64,000 bases of DNA from Streptomyces sp. F001 (GCF_004187715.1 NZ_QZWF01000005.1:124001-188000); one strand, 5' to 3'; positions 44,044-54,719 are shown, numbered from the stretch's first letter. The notes: generated by a model not told the origin, from the letters alone. Numbers and translations are program-made.

Positions 44044-47000
44044 CTACTCAAGACCGAACGGGCTCGTCACCATCTTCCCGAGCACATACAGGGTGCCAGC
44101 TGTGATGGCTCCCCATGCGATGTTTCTCTGCTGTTCGGGAGTCGGCTGCCACACCTGGATGCTCAGCGGAGCGTAGACGCTGGAGGCTTCATGCCCCTTG
44201 GGGGTCTTGAAGGACTGCTTGCGCGTCCACCAGCCCACGACCCCCTGGTACCTGGGCCCCTTGTGCGGCGAGCCCAGCCGGGTTCGCGTCGACTGCACGA
44301 CCAGCTGCTGCTTGGGGTTCAACGGATCGATCGTCGCCAGCTGAGGGAGTTCATGGCCTCGCTGCACGGTCTTGCCGTACTTGCGCTGTTCCTTCTGCAT
44401 CGCCCTGACATAGCGGTCCAGCTGGGCAGGTGCGTCCTTTTCAGCGGTCTTGGCGGACTTCACTTCCCAGATGAAGATGTAGTCATCGAAGTAGACGACC
44501 ACGTCGGCGAATCCGTCCTTGGTCTTTCCCGTGCCACCGTTGGGAATCTTCACATTGGTCCTGACCTGTATTTGGGGATTCTGCCAGTAAATGGCGGACA
44601 GATACGCCGCGATAGTCCGGACTGCGGCGTTGTGGCGAATGGTGTCGGCCACCATCTCCTTACTGTCTCGTCCCTTCTTGTCCGTTGACGTTCCGCCACC
44701 ACCGCCGCCACCGGCACCTCCTGTGTTCTGGAACGGAGTCTCGGCCGTGTTCTGGCCGTAGCCATCGCATATGTCCTTCGGGCACAGGCCGGTGGGGTCG
44801 CTCTTGCTGACAGGGCTGTTGTTGCTGTAGGCGTACCCGTTGATCTGGAGCGGGTCCGCGATGTCGATGATCGGGTCGGCGGAAAGGAAGCGGCCCGAGT
44901 TCTGGTCGTATTCACGGGCACCGATGTGGGTCAGGCCCGTGGCTGCGTCGTCGATGCCAACGCCCAGGTAGCTGCGCTTGTTCGGCCATGTCGACGGCTT
45001 GGGACCGCGGAGTTCGCCGTACGGCTTGAAGGCGCGGCGGGTGACCGGCTGGCCGCTCGACAGATCCACGGACGTGCCGGCCGTGCCCAGGTGGTCGGCG
45101 AGCAGAACGCTGAGCTTGTGGGCCGTCGTCGCGCCGTTGCTCGTGGTGCGGACCACCGTCGGTGCGCCGGTGTGGGCGTACGTGCGGGACGCGCGAGTCA
45201 CAGCACCTGCCGCGTCCGTCGTCACCTCGGTCTCGCCCAGGTAGAGCGTGGAGCCCGACGGGGAGTTCTCCAGGATGCGGTTGCCGTTCGCGTCGTAGAC
45301 GTACGTCGTCTTCGTACCGTCGTCCGTGATGGTGTCGAGCTTGTTCTCGGCCGTCCAGGTCAGGTTCTGCGTCGTGGAGGACAGGTCCCGGACCTCGGTG
45401 TTGCCGACCGCGTCGTAGGTGTAGCTGCTGCCCTGGCCGGACGGGTTGGAGCTGACCCACTTCATGAGGTGCGGCCGCGCGGTGTCGTAGCCGTACGTGA
45501 AGGTGGTGTTATTGGACGCGTCCGCCGGGTCCTGCTCCGTCATCACGCGGCGGTTGCCGAGCCAGTCGTAGGTGAAGGACTGGCGATAGGCCGTCGTGCC
45601 GGTGGCGACCGTGGCCGCGTCGGGAGCGGTAGCCGCCAGTGTCGACGACAGCGAGCTGTCCGGGCTCGACACGTCCGTCGACGCGTCCGGGGCATCGGCC
45701 ACCGGGCCGGAGGACGCCACATAGTCGGTGCGGTGGCCCCACGTCGTGCCGTTCGACGCCTTGCAGCCGGTGCCGTTGCCGTCAGGGGTGATCTTCGAGG
45801 TCCAGGCGTTGACCAGCTCGCCCATAACGTCGTACGTGAAGCACTGGCTGTCCCAGGTCTCGCCCGAGGCGTCCGACAGCTTGCGCGCGTGGGACGTGAT
45901 CGTGCCCGACTTGTCGTACGAGTAGTAGCCGTCCGAGATGCGATGCGGACCCGAGGTCTCCCGGTCGGCGACCGTGCGCTGGAGACGGCCGGTGTGCGGG
46001 TCGACGAAGTTGGTGGTCCAGACCCGGTAGGGCTGGGAGCCGGACACCGTCCGCAGGACCTCGCCGTACGGCGAGTAGGTGGCGTCGGAGGTGTACCAGG
46101 CGAGTCCCGAGGTCGACTCGGCGAGGCCGTCGCCGTTGTAGCGAGTGACGACCCTCTCCTTCGCCAGTCCGCCCACGGCGGGCAGCGTGACCGAGAGCGG
46201 CTTGCCGGTCGCGGTGTAGGTGTAGGTGTAGGCGTACGTGCCGGCGACGCCCGTGGTCATCGAGTTGGCGGGGATCACCGTCTCACTGCCGGTGGGCCGG
46301 TACTCGGTGTCGTAGCCGGTGACGCGGTTGATGTAGTCGCCGTTCGCAGTGTGCCGGACCTGGGCGACCGGCTGGCCCAGGGCACCCGGCAGGGTGTCGT
46401 AGGTGAACGACTTGACCGGGATGGCCGTCTCGGAGCCTTCACGGACGTGCGTGATCCGGCCCAGCTCGTCGTACTCCGTGTACGTCGTCCGCGACTTGGC
46501 GTCCGTGACCTTCTTCGGACGGTCGGCGTCGTCGTACCACGTCTCGGTCTTCCCCACGTCGGGGTCGGCGGCGGAGGTGACCCGGCCGCGTGCATCGTAC
46601 GTGTACGTCCAGGAGTTGCCCGCCGGGTCGGTGACCTTGCTGCGGTAGCCGCGGGCGTCGTACTCGTAGACGGTGGTGCGCCCCTCGCTCGTGGCCGCGT
46701 CGTCCTTGTAGTGACGGATCGAGGTGACCCGGCCGAGGGCGTCGGTGAAGGTGCGGGTCCGCGGGGCCGTCGAGCCCGCCGGGTCCACGTAGGTGCTCGT
46801 GTCGCTGTAGTAGGTGTAGGTCGCGTAGACGTAGTCGCCGTCGTGGTACGTCGACTCGCGCGCCTTACGCTCCATGCCGTCGTAGCGGTACTTGATCCAA
46901 CTCGGGATCAGCGACTTCGACTTGGGGGCGAAGACCTCGGCGGCCGGTTCACCCTTCGCGAGGTAGGCGCTGGTCTGTTCATCGACCAGGCCGTGGTCGT

Positions 47001-50000
47001 CGTAGGTGGTGTCGGTGATGACGCGGCCGGGTCCGTGGGCCTCGGACTGGGTCTGTACCTCCCGCAACAGGCCGTCGTAGATCGTCACCTGGCGGCTGTA
47101 GGTGCCGTCGTCCTTCAGGGTCTTGATGGTGACCGCGGCGGGGCGGGTCTCGTCGGCGGTCGCGATCGCCGGTTGGTACGCGATCTCCACGTCCGGGGAC
47201 TTGCCGCCCGAGGAGCGAGACGGGGACCAGCCCTTCACCAGTCGGCCCAGGACGTCGTACTCGTTGCGTGTGACCCGGCCGTTGGCGTCGGTGACCGTCA
47301 GCACCAGGCTGCGGCCCGGGTCGAAGGTAGTGGTGACGGCGTGGCCCTCGGCGTTGATGTTCTTGACGGAGGTGACCGGCCCGCCCGTCTCCGGGGTGTA
47401 CTGCGTCTCGGTCGTGCCGGCACCCGGCTTGGTGACGGTGCGGGTGCGGCCGAGGCCGTCGTAAGTGGTCTTCGTGACGACCGAGTACGAAGCACCCGTG
47501 CCGTCCACAGTGGCCTCGGAGGTGACCAGGCCCTTCACCGGGGTGGCGCCGTACGTCAAGTCGTCGTAGCTATTGCGCACCGCATTGACGAGCTTGGTCG
47601 CGGGGTCGGCGGTGTCATGCGCGGCGCACGACGTGCCCGTGGTCCGCTGTTCCTTCACCAGCCCGATCAGCCACGCCGACGTGTTGTGCACATACGACGT
47701 CTTGGTGCAGGACTGGTCGGACAGCGTCTCGCCGGTCCCGTTCGGCTTGACCACGGCCGTCTCAACCTGGACCGGAAGGCCGTACATGTCGTCGACCTCG
47801 GTGAGCGTCCGGACAGCCCGCCAGCTCGGGTCGGCCATCTGGATCTCGTCTGTGCGCTTGATGCCGCTCTGATGCGCGAGGAGCGGGGCCATGTCCGTCC
47901 CGTCCTCGTTCTCCCGGGCACGGGACGCGGTCTGCTTCGACCAGGGGAAACTCAGTGTCCTCTTCTTGACGTCCTTGCCCGAGTCGAGATAGGTGATGCT
48001 CTCCGCCACCACGCCCGCGTATTGCGGCGCGTCGTCGGTGACCAGCGTGTACTTGTCGGTGGAGTCCTTCACCTCTCCGCCGGCGCCCAGGAAGTACCGC
48101 GTCTCGGTGTACGACTGCGCCTGCGGCAACCCCGTCTGGGAGCTAGTTTTGCTGCCCTTGGTCACCGCGACCTGACGGTAGCCGCGCCAGACGCTGTACG
48201 TGCGCAGGGAGGGGCGGGTGAACTCGTCGTCGCTCTTGGCCCAGGCGGAGTCCGTGTACGTGTAGACCGTGTGGACGGGCTTGCCGTGAGAGGTGACCTT
48301 GTCGGTCTCGGTCACGGAGTCGACGACGTACTTGTTGAACCAGGACTTCGCAGGTGTCTTCTCGTCGCCGTCGGGGGACCAGCGGACGGGGTAGCAAGTG
48401 CCGTTGTTTGCGCCCTTGTCCTGGGATGGCTCGGTGGCGCAGCCACCCGTGTACTCGACCTCAATGTCCCCACCGTATTCGGTGGCGACCGTGCCGATGC
48501 GCGGGCGGGTGAAGGCCGGGCGCTGGTCGTTCGGGCCGCTGGGGACCAGGTTCGGGAGCTGCCTGTCCTTCAGGCGGGTGTGCAAAGGTGACGTCGAGCC
48601 GACCGAGTACTCGGCGAAGCTCACGCCGTCCTTGTGCTGGAGGGTGCCCGTGGTGTCGCCGGGCGCGAAGCCGCGGCGGGTGATCGAGTTCAGCCACAGG
48701 CCGGGGGCCGTGTCGTACCAGTCCTCGGGGAAGGACTGGTGGAGCTCGTACGTGTCCACCTTGCCCAGGCCCGTCTGGCCCGCGCGGGCGGCCTTCGTCG
48801 TCACCGAGTCCAGGCGCATCTGCGTCCAGAAGGTAGGAAAGGGTGGGCACAGCTTCGACGTCGACTTGCAGTTGAAGTTGCCGGGGGTGTCCCACCAGGG
48901 GCGGTAGGCGCCGGGGTCGTCCGTCTTGGCGAAGTTGGCGGGGTCGCAGGCCGTCTCCGACTTCAGGCAACGCTGCTTGACGCCGAACTCGACGGTGGCG
49001 GACGGCTTGGTCAGGTCCGAGCGCATGCCGTACTCGATAGACGTCGGGTAGGCGTAGCGGTCGTACTGCTCGGGGGATGTGAACTTCTTCTTGACGGCGT
49101 AGTGGTTCGTCTCCTGCTTCCAGTTGACGACCATCGTGTTGTCGTGCATGTCGACGACCTTGTCCAGGCCCCAGCGCCAGGCCTGCTTCTTGCCCGCGCC
49201 GCAGCGGGAGTCGGCGAAGGCGGTGGCGTGGCAGGGTTCGCCGGGGTGGTTGCCGAAGACGGGGACCGTGGAGACGGAGCTCGTGTCGGCGTGGCCGCCG
49301 CCGACCTGGTTGAGGCCGAAGTAGTACTTGGTGCCGTCCCGGGTTGTGACGATCCAGTACTCGCCGTTGTTGTCGCCGTTGGTGCCGCCGGTGCGGCGCT
49401 CGATGCGGGTGCCGTCGTCCTGCTGGGGACGGTAAATCTCGGTGTCCGTCTCGGGGTCGCTGCCGGAGCCGGCGTCCCGTACCAGCTCCGTGGTCTTGCC
49501 GCCCAGCGACATCACCGCGTTGTACGACACCCAGCACAGGTCGGACGTCTTGTCCTTCTTGGCCGTGTTGTTGGGGGCGCCGGACTTGAGCGTCTTGCGG
49601 TCGTCCTGGCAAGTGCGGTAGCGGCGCTCGATATGGCCCGGGTCGTAGTCCCAACCCTCACCGATCCAGGAGGCCTGGGGGGAGGAGACCGCCGTACGAC
49701 CGTCCACGATCTGGGAGTTGTAATCGAAGGTGACGCTGGGTACGGGGCCTGCCGGAGCCGCCGGCACCGTCAGCGGATACGACCAGGTGAACGCGCCCGA
49801 CGAACCACCCGCCTCCCACTTGCCGTTGGAGACCAGAGGCGTGGCCTTGAAGGTACCGCCCGCGCCGCCGCCGGAGTCCACCGCGCCGACGACGGCCGTG
49901 TCACCCGTCGCGGCGACAGGGGTGGCCGAGGTACGGAACGCCGCCTGGGCGATCGACGGGCCGTCGGCCGTAGTGGTTCTCTCCGCCGAGGCCGGGGTGA

Positions 50001-50751
50001 CCGTTCCGTCCGCCGCCGTGTCGACCGTCGCCGTGATCGACTGGGTCTTGGTGTCGTTGGTCGTCTCCATTTCCTCGTACACCTGGCACGCCTCGTCGTC
50101 CGGCGTGGTCAGGTAGCACTCGGGGAACTGGACGAAGCGCAGCCGGGAGGCCCAGTCGGCGCCGTACAGGTTCTTGAACTTGGCGTAGTCGAGCTTGACC
50201 GAGATCGGGACCGAGCCGGTCGCGGGCGCCTGCACCTTCACGACGGCGCCGTCGACGCCCTGGGACACGGGCGCGGTGCGGTCGAAGACCTGGACGGACC
50301 AGGTACCGGTGGGGGCCGGCTGGTCCGGGGCCTGCCCGAGGCTGACGGGGAGGTCGTCGACGGGGGTCAGGGCGACCTGCTGGGCGGTCGTGCCTGTGCG
50401 GGCCGAGGCCTGGGTCGTGGTGGAAGCCGTCGCGCCGAAGCTCACCGTGCCGGTGTCGGGCTGCGGGGCTGTCGTCGTGCCCGCCGGGGCCGCTTGCTGG
50501 TCCGGGGGGACCTCGACCTTCAGGGACTCCAGGTCCCGCTCGAAGACCTGGCCGGCAACGGGTTCATCCTGGGCGAGCGTCTCCAGGTCCAGGGTCTCGC
50601 GGCCCTTTTCGGCGACCGATGGATCGGGCGGCAGCGCCAGCGACTGCGCGGGCAGGAGACCCACGAACAGGGCGGCCCCGATGGTGGGTACGACGGCCGT
50701 GCGCAGACGACGCAGACGGCGGCGACGGGCATGCGAAGAGCGACCGAACAC
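44044..50751 (-). CDS. RHS/YD-repeat polymorphic toxin with PD-(D/E)XK-like nuclease tip
   Basis: Giant exported protein, 2235 aa. An Arg-rich signal sequence (RRRRLRRLRTAV...LLPAQSLA) is followed by a beta-rich N-terminal region, then many YD repeats (for example YEYDARGYRSKVTDPAGN), and the RHS core ending YDQNSGRFLSADPI...DPTGL. The last 246 residues (about 1990-2235) are the variable tip after a poly-Gly linker. GFAD (Asp2083), WEVK (Glu2096, Lys2098) and a following Gln2110 fit a PD-(D/E)XK nuclease. GTG 50751 has GGGGGG 7 bases upstream; TTG 50775 is an alternative. Confidence 0.85.
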   Translation of the reverse strand: MFGRSSHARRRRLRRLRTAVVPTIGAALFVGLLPAQSLALPPDPSVAEKGRETLDLETLAQDEPVAGQVFERDLESLKVEVPPDQQAAPAGTTTAPQPDTGTVSFGATASTTTQASARTGTTAQQVALTPVDDLPVSLGQAPDQPAPTGTWSVQVFDRTAPVSQGVDGAVVKVQAPATGSVPISVKLDYAKFKNLYGADWASRLRFVQFPECYLTTPDDEACQVYEEMETTNDTKTQSITATVDTAADGTVTPASAERTTTADGPSIAQAAFRTSATPVAATGDTAVVGAVDSGGGAGGTFKATPLVSNGKWEAGGSSGAFTWSYPLTVPAAPAGPVPSVTFDYNSQIVDGRTAVSSPQASWIGEGWDYDPGHIERRYRTCQDDRKTLKSGAPNNTAKKDKTSDLCWVSYNAVMSLGGKTTELVRDAGSGSDPETDTEIYRPQQDDGTRIERRTGGTNGDNNGEYWIVTTRDGTKYYFGLNQVGGGHADTSSVSTVPVFGNHPGEPCHATAFADSRCGAGKKQAWRWGLDKVVDMHDNTMVVNWKQETNHYAVKKKFTSPEQYDRYAYPTSIEYGMRSDLTKPSATVEFGVKQRCLKSETACDPANFAKTDDPGAYRPWWDTPGNFNCKSTSKLCPPFPTFWTQMRLDSVTTKAARAGQTGLGKVDTYELHQSFPEDWYDTAPGLWLNSITRRGFAPGDTTGTLQHKDGVSFAEYSVGSTSPLHTRLKDRQLPNLVPSGPNDQRPAFTRPRIGTVATEYGGDIEVEYTGGCATEPSQDKGANNGTCYPVRWSPDGDEKTPAKSWFNKYVVDSVTETDKVTSHGKPVHTVYTYTDSAWAKSDDEFTRPSLRTYSVWRGYRQVAVTKGSKTSSQTGLPQAQSYTETRYFLGAGGEVKDSTDKYTLVTDDAPQYAGVVAESITYLDSGKDVKKRTLSFPWSKQTASRARENEDGTDMAPLLAHQSGIKRTDEIQMADPSWRAVRTLTEVDDMYGLPVQVETAVVKPNGTGETLSDQSCTKTSYVHNTSAWLIGLVKEQRTTGTSCAAHDTADPATKLVNAVRNSYDDLTYGATPVKGLVTSEATVDGTGASYSVVTKTTYDGLGRTRTVTKPGAGTTETQYTPETGGPVTSVKNINAEGHAVTTTFDPGRSLVLTVTDANGRVTRNEYDVLGRLVKGWSPSRSSGGKSPDVEIAYQPAIATADETRPAAVTIKTLKDDGTYSRQVTIYDGLLREVQTQSEAHGPGRVITDTTYDDHGLVDEQTSAYLAKGEPAAEVFAPKSKSLIPSWIKYRYDGMERKARESTYHDGDYVYATYTYYSDTSTYVDPAGSTAPRTRTFTDALGRVTSIRHYKDDAATSEGRTTVYEYDARGYRSKVTDPAGNSWTYTYDARGRVTSAADPDVGKTETWYDDADRPKKVTDAKSRTTYTEYDELGRITHVREGSETAIPVKSFTYDTLPGALGQPVAQVRHTANGDYINRVTGYDTEYRPTGSETVIPANSMTTGVAGTYAYTYTYTATGKPLSVTLPAVGGLAKERVVTRYNGDGLAESTSGLAWYTSDATYSPYGEVLRTVSGSQPYRVWTTNFVDPHTGRLQRTVADRETSGPHRISDGYYSYDKSGTITSHARKLSDASGETWDSQCFTYDVMGELVNAWTSKITPDGNGTGCKASNGTTWGHRTDYVASSGPVADAPDASTDVSSPDSSLSSTLAATAPDAATVATGTTAYRQSFTYDWLGNRRVMTEQDPADASNNTTFTYGYDTARPHLMKWVSSNPSGQGSSYTYDAVGNTEVRDLSSTTQNLTWTAENKLDTITDDGTKTTYVYDANGNRILENSPSGSTLYLGETEVTTDAAGAVTRASRTYAHTGAPTVVRTTSNGATTAHKLSVLLADHLGTAGTSVDLSSGQPVTRRAFKPYGELRGPKPSTWPNKRSYLGVGIDDAATGLTHIGAREYDQNSGRFLSADPIIDIADPLQINGYAYSNNSPVSKSDPTGLCPKDICDGYGQNTAETPFQNTGGAGGGGGGGTSTDKKGRDSKEMVADTIRHNAAVRTIAAYLSAIYWQNPQIQVRTNVKIPNGGTGKTKDGFADVVVYFDDYIFIWEVKSAKTAEKDAPAQLDRYVRAMQKEQRKYGKTVQRGHELPQLATIDPLNPKQQLVVQSTRTRLGSPHKGPRYQGVVGWWTRKQSFKTPKGHEASSVYAPLSIQVWQPTPEQQRNIAWGAITAGTLYVLGKMVTSPFGLE

Positions 50752-51234
50752 GACGAGGCCCCCCGGACCACTCAAGGCGGGACCGGGAACGGACCACGCG
50801 TGATGGCGTATCAGATGCCGGAGATTTTGTGATGCCTCTGTGGAGTTCCGCTAGATCGACTGTGCGGATGTGATGACCATCACGGTGCGTAGTGCTCTAT
50901 AGCGGTACGTGATGCCCGGGTCCGCCACCTACCTGAGATAACGGAAGGCGCTGCACCTCCGCGATCAATCGCATAATTCGTCGATTACCCTGGCAAATAG
51001 CCGTCAAATCAAGGGCGTTGATGAATAATTCGCGGCGTTTTGCCCCCAAGCCCATGGTGACGCACTCGAGTTGATGCACTTCACGACAACCACCCTTACG
51101 ACCCAGGAGGTTGATTGGCTCAACTCCCTTCCCCGCTCGCGAAGGGTGACGACAGCCCGCTCATAGGTCATCATCGGCTCGCCCGGCCGCGCCCTGTCCC
51201 GCGCCGGTTCCAAGGGGGAAGGGGAGCTCGCCCG
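50752..51234. other. Divergent promoter region between the RHS toxin and the VCBS-like secreted protein
   Basis: About 480 bases, AT-richer than the surroundings between 50830 and 51070 (CGCATAATTCGTCGATTACC, AATAATTCGCGG). No gene is apparent. Promoters for both large exported proteins must lie here. I could not assign a convincing -35/-10 pair or operator. The right end holds GGGGAG, the ribosome-binding site of the plus-strand gene. Confidence 0.5.
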
Positions 51235-54200
51235 ATGACGCGCAAGACGCGCAACTGGCGCCGTGTGCCCGGACGTCGGACCATCGCCGCCGTACTGACC
51301 GCGGCGCTCGCCGCTACCGGCATCACCTTCTTCGGCCTCGGTCTGGACGACCCAGGTTCGCGCGAGGGGTCAGGCCAAGAGGCGAAGGCGAAGCCCGTGA
51401 CCGAGGCCGCCGCGATCGCGCGGGCGACGAAGACCGGCAAGTCTGTCGAGGTCACCGCTCTGCGCACCGCGCGCTCCACCACATGGGCGCGGCCCGACGG
51501 TCTGATGGCCAAGAAACTGTACTCGTCACCGATCCGGGCCAAGGTGGGCGGCGAATGGAGGGACATCGACTACGACCTCCGCCGCACGAAGGCCGGTTGG
51601 GAGCCCAGGGCCACGAACACACGGATCGTGTTCTCGGCCGGCTCCGAGTCGCGCGACGGGGAACAGCGCGCCTCGCGCTCCACCGTGCGCCGGGTCTCCC
51701 TGGTGAAAGGGCTGAAGAGCGCCACCGCTGACGAGACCGCGAGCCCCCTGGTCACCCTGACCGTCGACGGCCACGAGATCCAGCTCACCTGGCCGGGCAC
51801 GGTCCCAGCCCCGGTCATCGACGGCTCGCGCGCCCTGTACCCCGAGATCTTCCCGGGCGCCGACCTGGTGCTGACGGCCGACGACGACGGGTTCGCCCAG
51901 TTGTTGGTCCTCAAGAACCGGCAAGCCGCGGCCGATCCGCGGGCCCGGCAGATCTCGTACGGCATCACCTCCGCAACGCTGAACTTCCGGCTGGATCCGG
52001 TCACGGGCGTCCTCACCGCCGAGGACGCCTACGCCAACGAGGTCGCGATGTCGCCGACACCGCTGATGTGGGACAACAGCGGCCAGCCGGCCGTCACCGA
52101 CGGATCCGTCGGCGCCACCGCCCAGCCGACCACGTCGGAAGGCCCCGCACCGACCGAGTCGGCCACCGACGGGCCGAGCGAGAGCCCGAGCCCCACCGAG
52201 GAGCTCATCGAGACCGACGAACAGGCGGACACCGCCCCCGAGACCCTGCCGGCGGCCACCGACGGCCCCGAGCCCTCGGTGTCCGAGTCCCCGCTGCCGT
52301 CCGCCCCGGCCGAGCCGACGCCCGCGCCCTCACAGACCGGCTCGGCGGCCACGCTCAGCTTGCCCGGCCTCGACGGACCCTCTCCCGACTCGCGCGGCGA
52401 GCTGGTCGAGCCCAGCCTGAATGGGGCGAACTGGGTACTCATCCCCGACCTGGCCTTCCTCAACGACCCGGCCACCACGTACCCGGTCTTCATCGACCCG
52501 TCGGTGAAGAAGCACACGCAGGACTGGACCACCGCCTACAGCCGCCACCCCAACGCCACCTTCTACAACGGCAGGGGCTTCAACAAGGGCGGTACGCACG
52601 AGGCCCGCGTCGGCTTCGAGTCGGACACCTGGGGCACCTCGCGCTCGTACTTCAACATCGCCTTCGACAAGGACCTCAAGGGCACGAAGATCACCAGCGC
52701 GAAGCTGCGGATGCTGGAGACGTACTCCTGGTCGTGCAGCGCCCGTTCGATGAGCGTGCACCTCACCGGCCCGGTCAACGGCAAGACCAACTGGAAGAAC
52801 GCACCCAAGCTGCACGATGGCAACAAGTTCGCGACCAAGAGCTTCGCGCACGGATACAAGTCCGGTTGCCGGGACGCGTACGAGACGTTCGACGTGCGGA
52901 AGGCGGCCCAGAAGCAGGCCGACCAGGGCAAGGACACCATCACCTTCGGCCTGCGCGCACGTGACGAGCACTCGCAGTACGCGTGGAAGAAGTTCCAGGC
53001 CAATGGCGACAACGCGCCCGTGCTGGAGCTCGTCTACAACCGCAAACCGACCGTGGACGCCAAGTCGCTCGATCTCGGCCCGGACGGCAAGTGCACCACC
53101 ACCGAGCCGTACGTCCGCATGGGCTCGGGCAACCTGACGTTCACCGCACGAGCGTCCGACAAGGACAGCAACCTCGACTACCTCGATTTCGACCTGTGGC
53201 CGCACGGCAAGTGGGAGACGACTGGCGATCTGCTGGGCTCCACCGGCAAGGTCTCCGTCGGCGGTGACAAGGACACCGCACTGCGCACGACGACGGGCTT
53301 CTCCACCAGCAAGCTCACCAACGGCACCCTGTACTCGTGGCGGGTGCGCGCCGTCGACGACGCCGGTACCAGCTCGAGCTACGCCCCGGCCAAGACGCCG
53401 TGCCGCTTCGTCCTCGACACCACCGCGCCCAGGCCGCCGAAGGTCAGCTCCACCGACTTCCCCAACGCCGACGGCAGCGAGAACGGCTTCGGCAACGACG
53501 CCGAGGACGCCAACTGGTCCACCAAGAAGTTCGGCACACCCGGGTCGTTCACGGTCCGCGCGCTAAACAGCGACGTCGTGCGCTACGAGTATGGCTTCAA
53601 CTCGCCCACCTACACCGGCAGCCTCACCCGCACCGCTGGCACGGCCACCAGCGTCAGCGCGACCCTCTCGAACGCCAAACCGCCGACGGCCGGGCCCAAC
53701 GTGCTCTACGTCAGAGCCGTGGACAGCGCGGGCAACCCCTCACAGGCGACGAAGTACTTCTTCTACGTCACGCCCCGGGACCAGGCCGACGCGCCCGGCG
53801 ACTTCACCGGCGACAAACTTCCCGACATGATGGTGGTCACCGAGGCTGGCAATTTGGCCATGTATCCCTCGCAGGCCACCACCGACCTCGCCAAGGGCAG
53901 CGGCGACCTGGACTACTCGATGCCCGGCGCCTACCGGGACAACCCCGACAAGGACCCCAACGGCGACGACCTGCCACCCTACGTGGCCGCGCCCAACGGT
54001 CACTTCAAGGGCGCGCTGATCACCCACAACGGCGACATCTACGGCGGCGACGGTCTCCAGGACCTGGTCGTCAGGGTCGGAGGCAAGCTGTGGGTGTACC
54101 CCGGTGACGGCTACGGCGCCGTCAACATCGACAAGCGCCGCGAAATCCTCCTCCCCGACGGCGCCCCCAGCCCCGCCGACCTGACCCAGTTCGTGTCGGC

Positions 54201-54711
54201 AGGCGACGCCACCGGAGACGGCCGGACCGACTTCTTCGCCACCATCGGCGACGAGCTGTGGGTCTTCACCGGCTACCACGGAGCAACCATCGACCAGGCG
54301 ACCCGGCTGTGGGCCTCGGGCTGGACCAGCCGGGACATCGTCACCGCGCTGGATATCAGCGGCGACGGTGTCACCGACCTCGTCTACCGGTCCGACACGT
54401 CGGGCAGGCTCCTGCTGCGCAAGGGCATCGCCGCCTCCGGAGGCGGGGTCAGCCTCACCTCACTGGGCAACGCCGGAAGCTCGGCCGGGGGCGAGGACAG
54501 CGAGTACGGCGCAGCAGGCTGGGCGGTCAGCAACTTCCCGCTGCTCATGGGCACCCCCGACGCCAACGGCGACGCCATCCCCGACGTATGGGGCGTGCGG
54601 TCCGACGGATCCGTACGGTTCTACGCGGGCGGGCGGACCACCGTTCCGGGGTCCGGCACAGAGATCATCGCTCCGGCGAGCTACTGGAAGACGCGCATCG
54701 CGATCGGGTGA
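51235..54711 (+). CDS. Large secreted protein with DNRLRE-like and VCBS/FG-GAP-like domains
   Basis: Exported protein, 1158 aa, with an Arg-rich signal sequence (TIAAVLTAALAATGITFFGL). An N-terminal beta domain leads to a Ser/Thr/Pro/Glu linker (about residues 295-385). A DNRLRE-like domain follows (YPVFIDPSVKKHTQDW...AKLRMLETYSWSC). Then come Fn3-like/Ig-like parts and C-terminal Asp-rich propeller repeats: GDFTGDKLPDMMVV, GDATGDGRTDFFA, DISGDGVTDLVY and DANGDAIPDVWG. The start is ATG 51235 with GGGGAG 8 bases upstream. Divergent from the RHS gene; such proteins commonly accompany RHS genes in this genus and may share delivery or surface binding. Confidence 0.8.
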   Translation: MTRKTRNWRRVPGRRTIAAVLTAALAATGITFFGLGLDDPGSREGSGQEAKAKPVTEAAAIARATKTGKSVEVTALRTARSTTWARPDGLMAKKLYSSPIRAKVGGEWRDIDYDLRRTKAGWEPRATNTRIVFSAGSESRDGEQRASRSTVRRVSLVKGLKSATADETASPLVTLTVDGHEIQLTWPGTVPAPVIDGSRALYPEIFPGADLVLTADDDGFAQLLVLKNRQAAADPRARQISYGITSATLNFRLDPVTGVLTAEDAYANEVAMSPTPLMWDNSGQPAVTDGSVGATAQPTTSEGPAPTESATDGPSESPSPTEELIETDEQADTAPETLPAATDGPEPSVSESPLPSAPAEPTPAPSQTGSAATLSLPGLDGPSPDSRGELVEPSLNGANWVLIPDLAFLNDPATTYPVFIDPSVKKHTQDWTTAYSRHPNATFYNGRGFNKGGTHEARVGFESDTWGTSRSYFNIAFDKDLKGTKITSAKLRMLETYSWSCSARSMSVHLTGPVNGKTNWKNAPKLHDGNKFATKSFAHGYKSGCRDAYETFDVRKAAQKQADQGKDTITFGLRARDEHSQYAWKKFQANGDNAPVLELVYNRKPTVDAKSLDLGPDGKCTTTEPYVRMGSGNLTFTARASDKDSNLDYLDFDLWPHGKWETTGDLLGSTGKVSVGGDKDTALRTTTGFSTSKLTNGTLYSWRVRAVDDAGTSSSYAPAKTPCRFVLDTTAPRPPKVSSTDFPNADGSENGFGNDAEDANWSTKKFGTPGSFTVRALNSDVVRYEYGFNSPTYTGSLTRTAGTATSVSATLSNAKPPTAGPNVLYVRAVDSAGNPSQATKYFFYVTPRDQADAPGDFTGDKLPDMMVVTEAGNLAMYPSQATTDLAKGSGDLDYSMPGAYRDNPDKDPNGDDLPPYVAAPNGHFKGALITHNGDIYGGDGLQDLVVRVGGKLWVYPGDGYGAVNIDKRREILLPDGAPSPADLTQFVSAGDATGDGRTDFFATIGDELWVFTGYHGATIDQATRLWASGWTSRDIVTALDISGDGVTDLVYRSDTSGRLLLRKGIAASGGGVSLTSLGNAGSSAGGEDSEYGAAGWAVSNFPLLMGTPDANGDAIPDVWGVRSDGSVRFYAGGRTTVPGSGTEIIAPASYWKTRIAIG

Positions 54712-54719
54712 CGCCGTCC

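Noticed and set aside
44926..50832. Very long plus-strand open frames (over 1200 and 700 codons) opposite the RHS gene
   Set aside because: They are Arg/Val/Gly-rich mirror readings of high-GC coding DNA with no motifs. The minus-strand RHS reading has clear YD repeats and a signal peptide.
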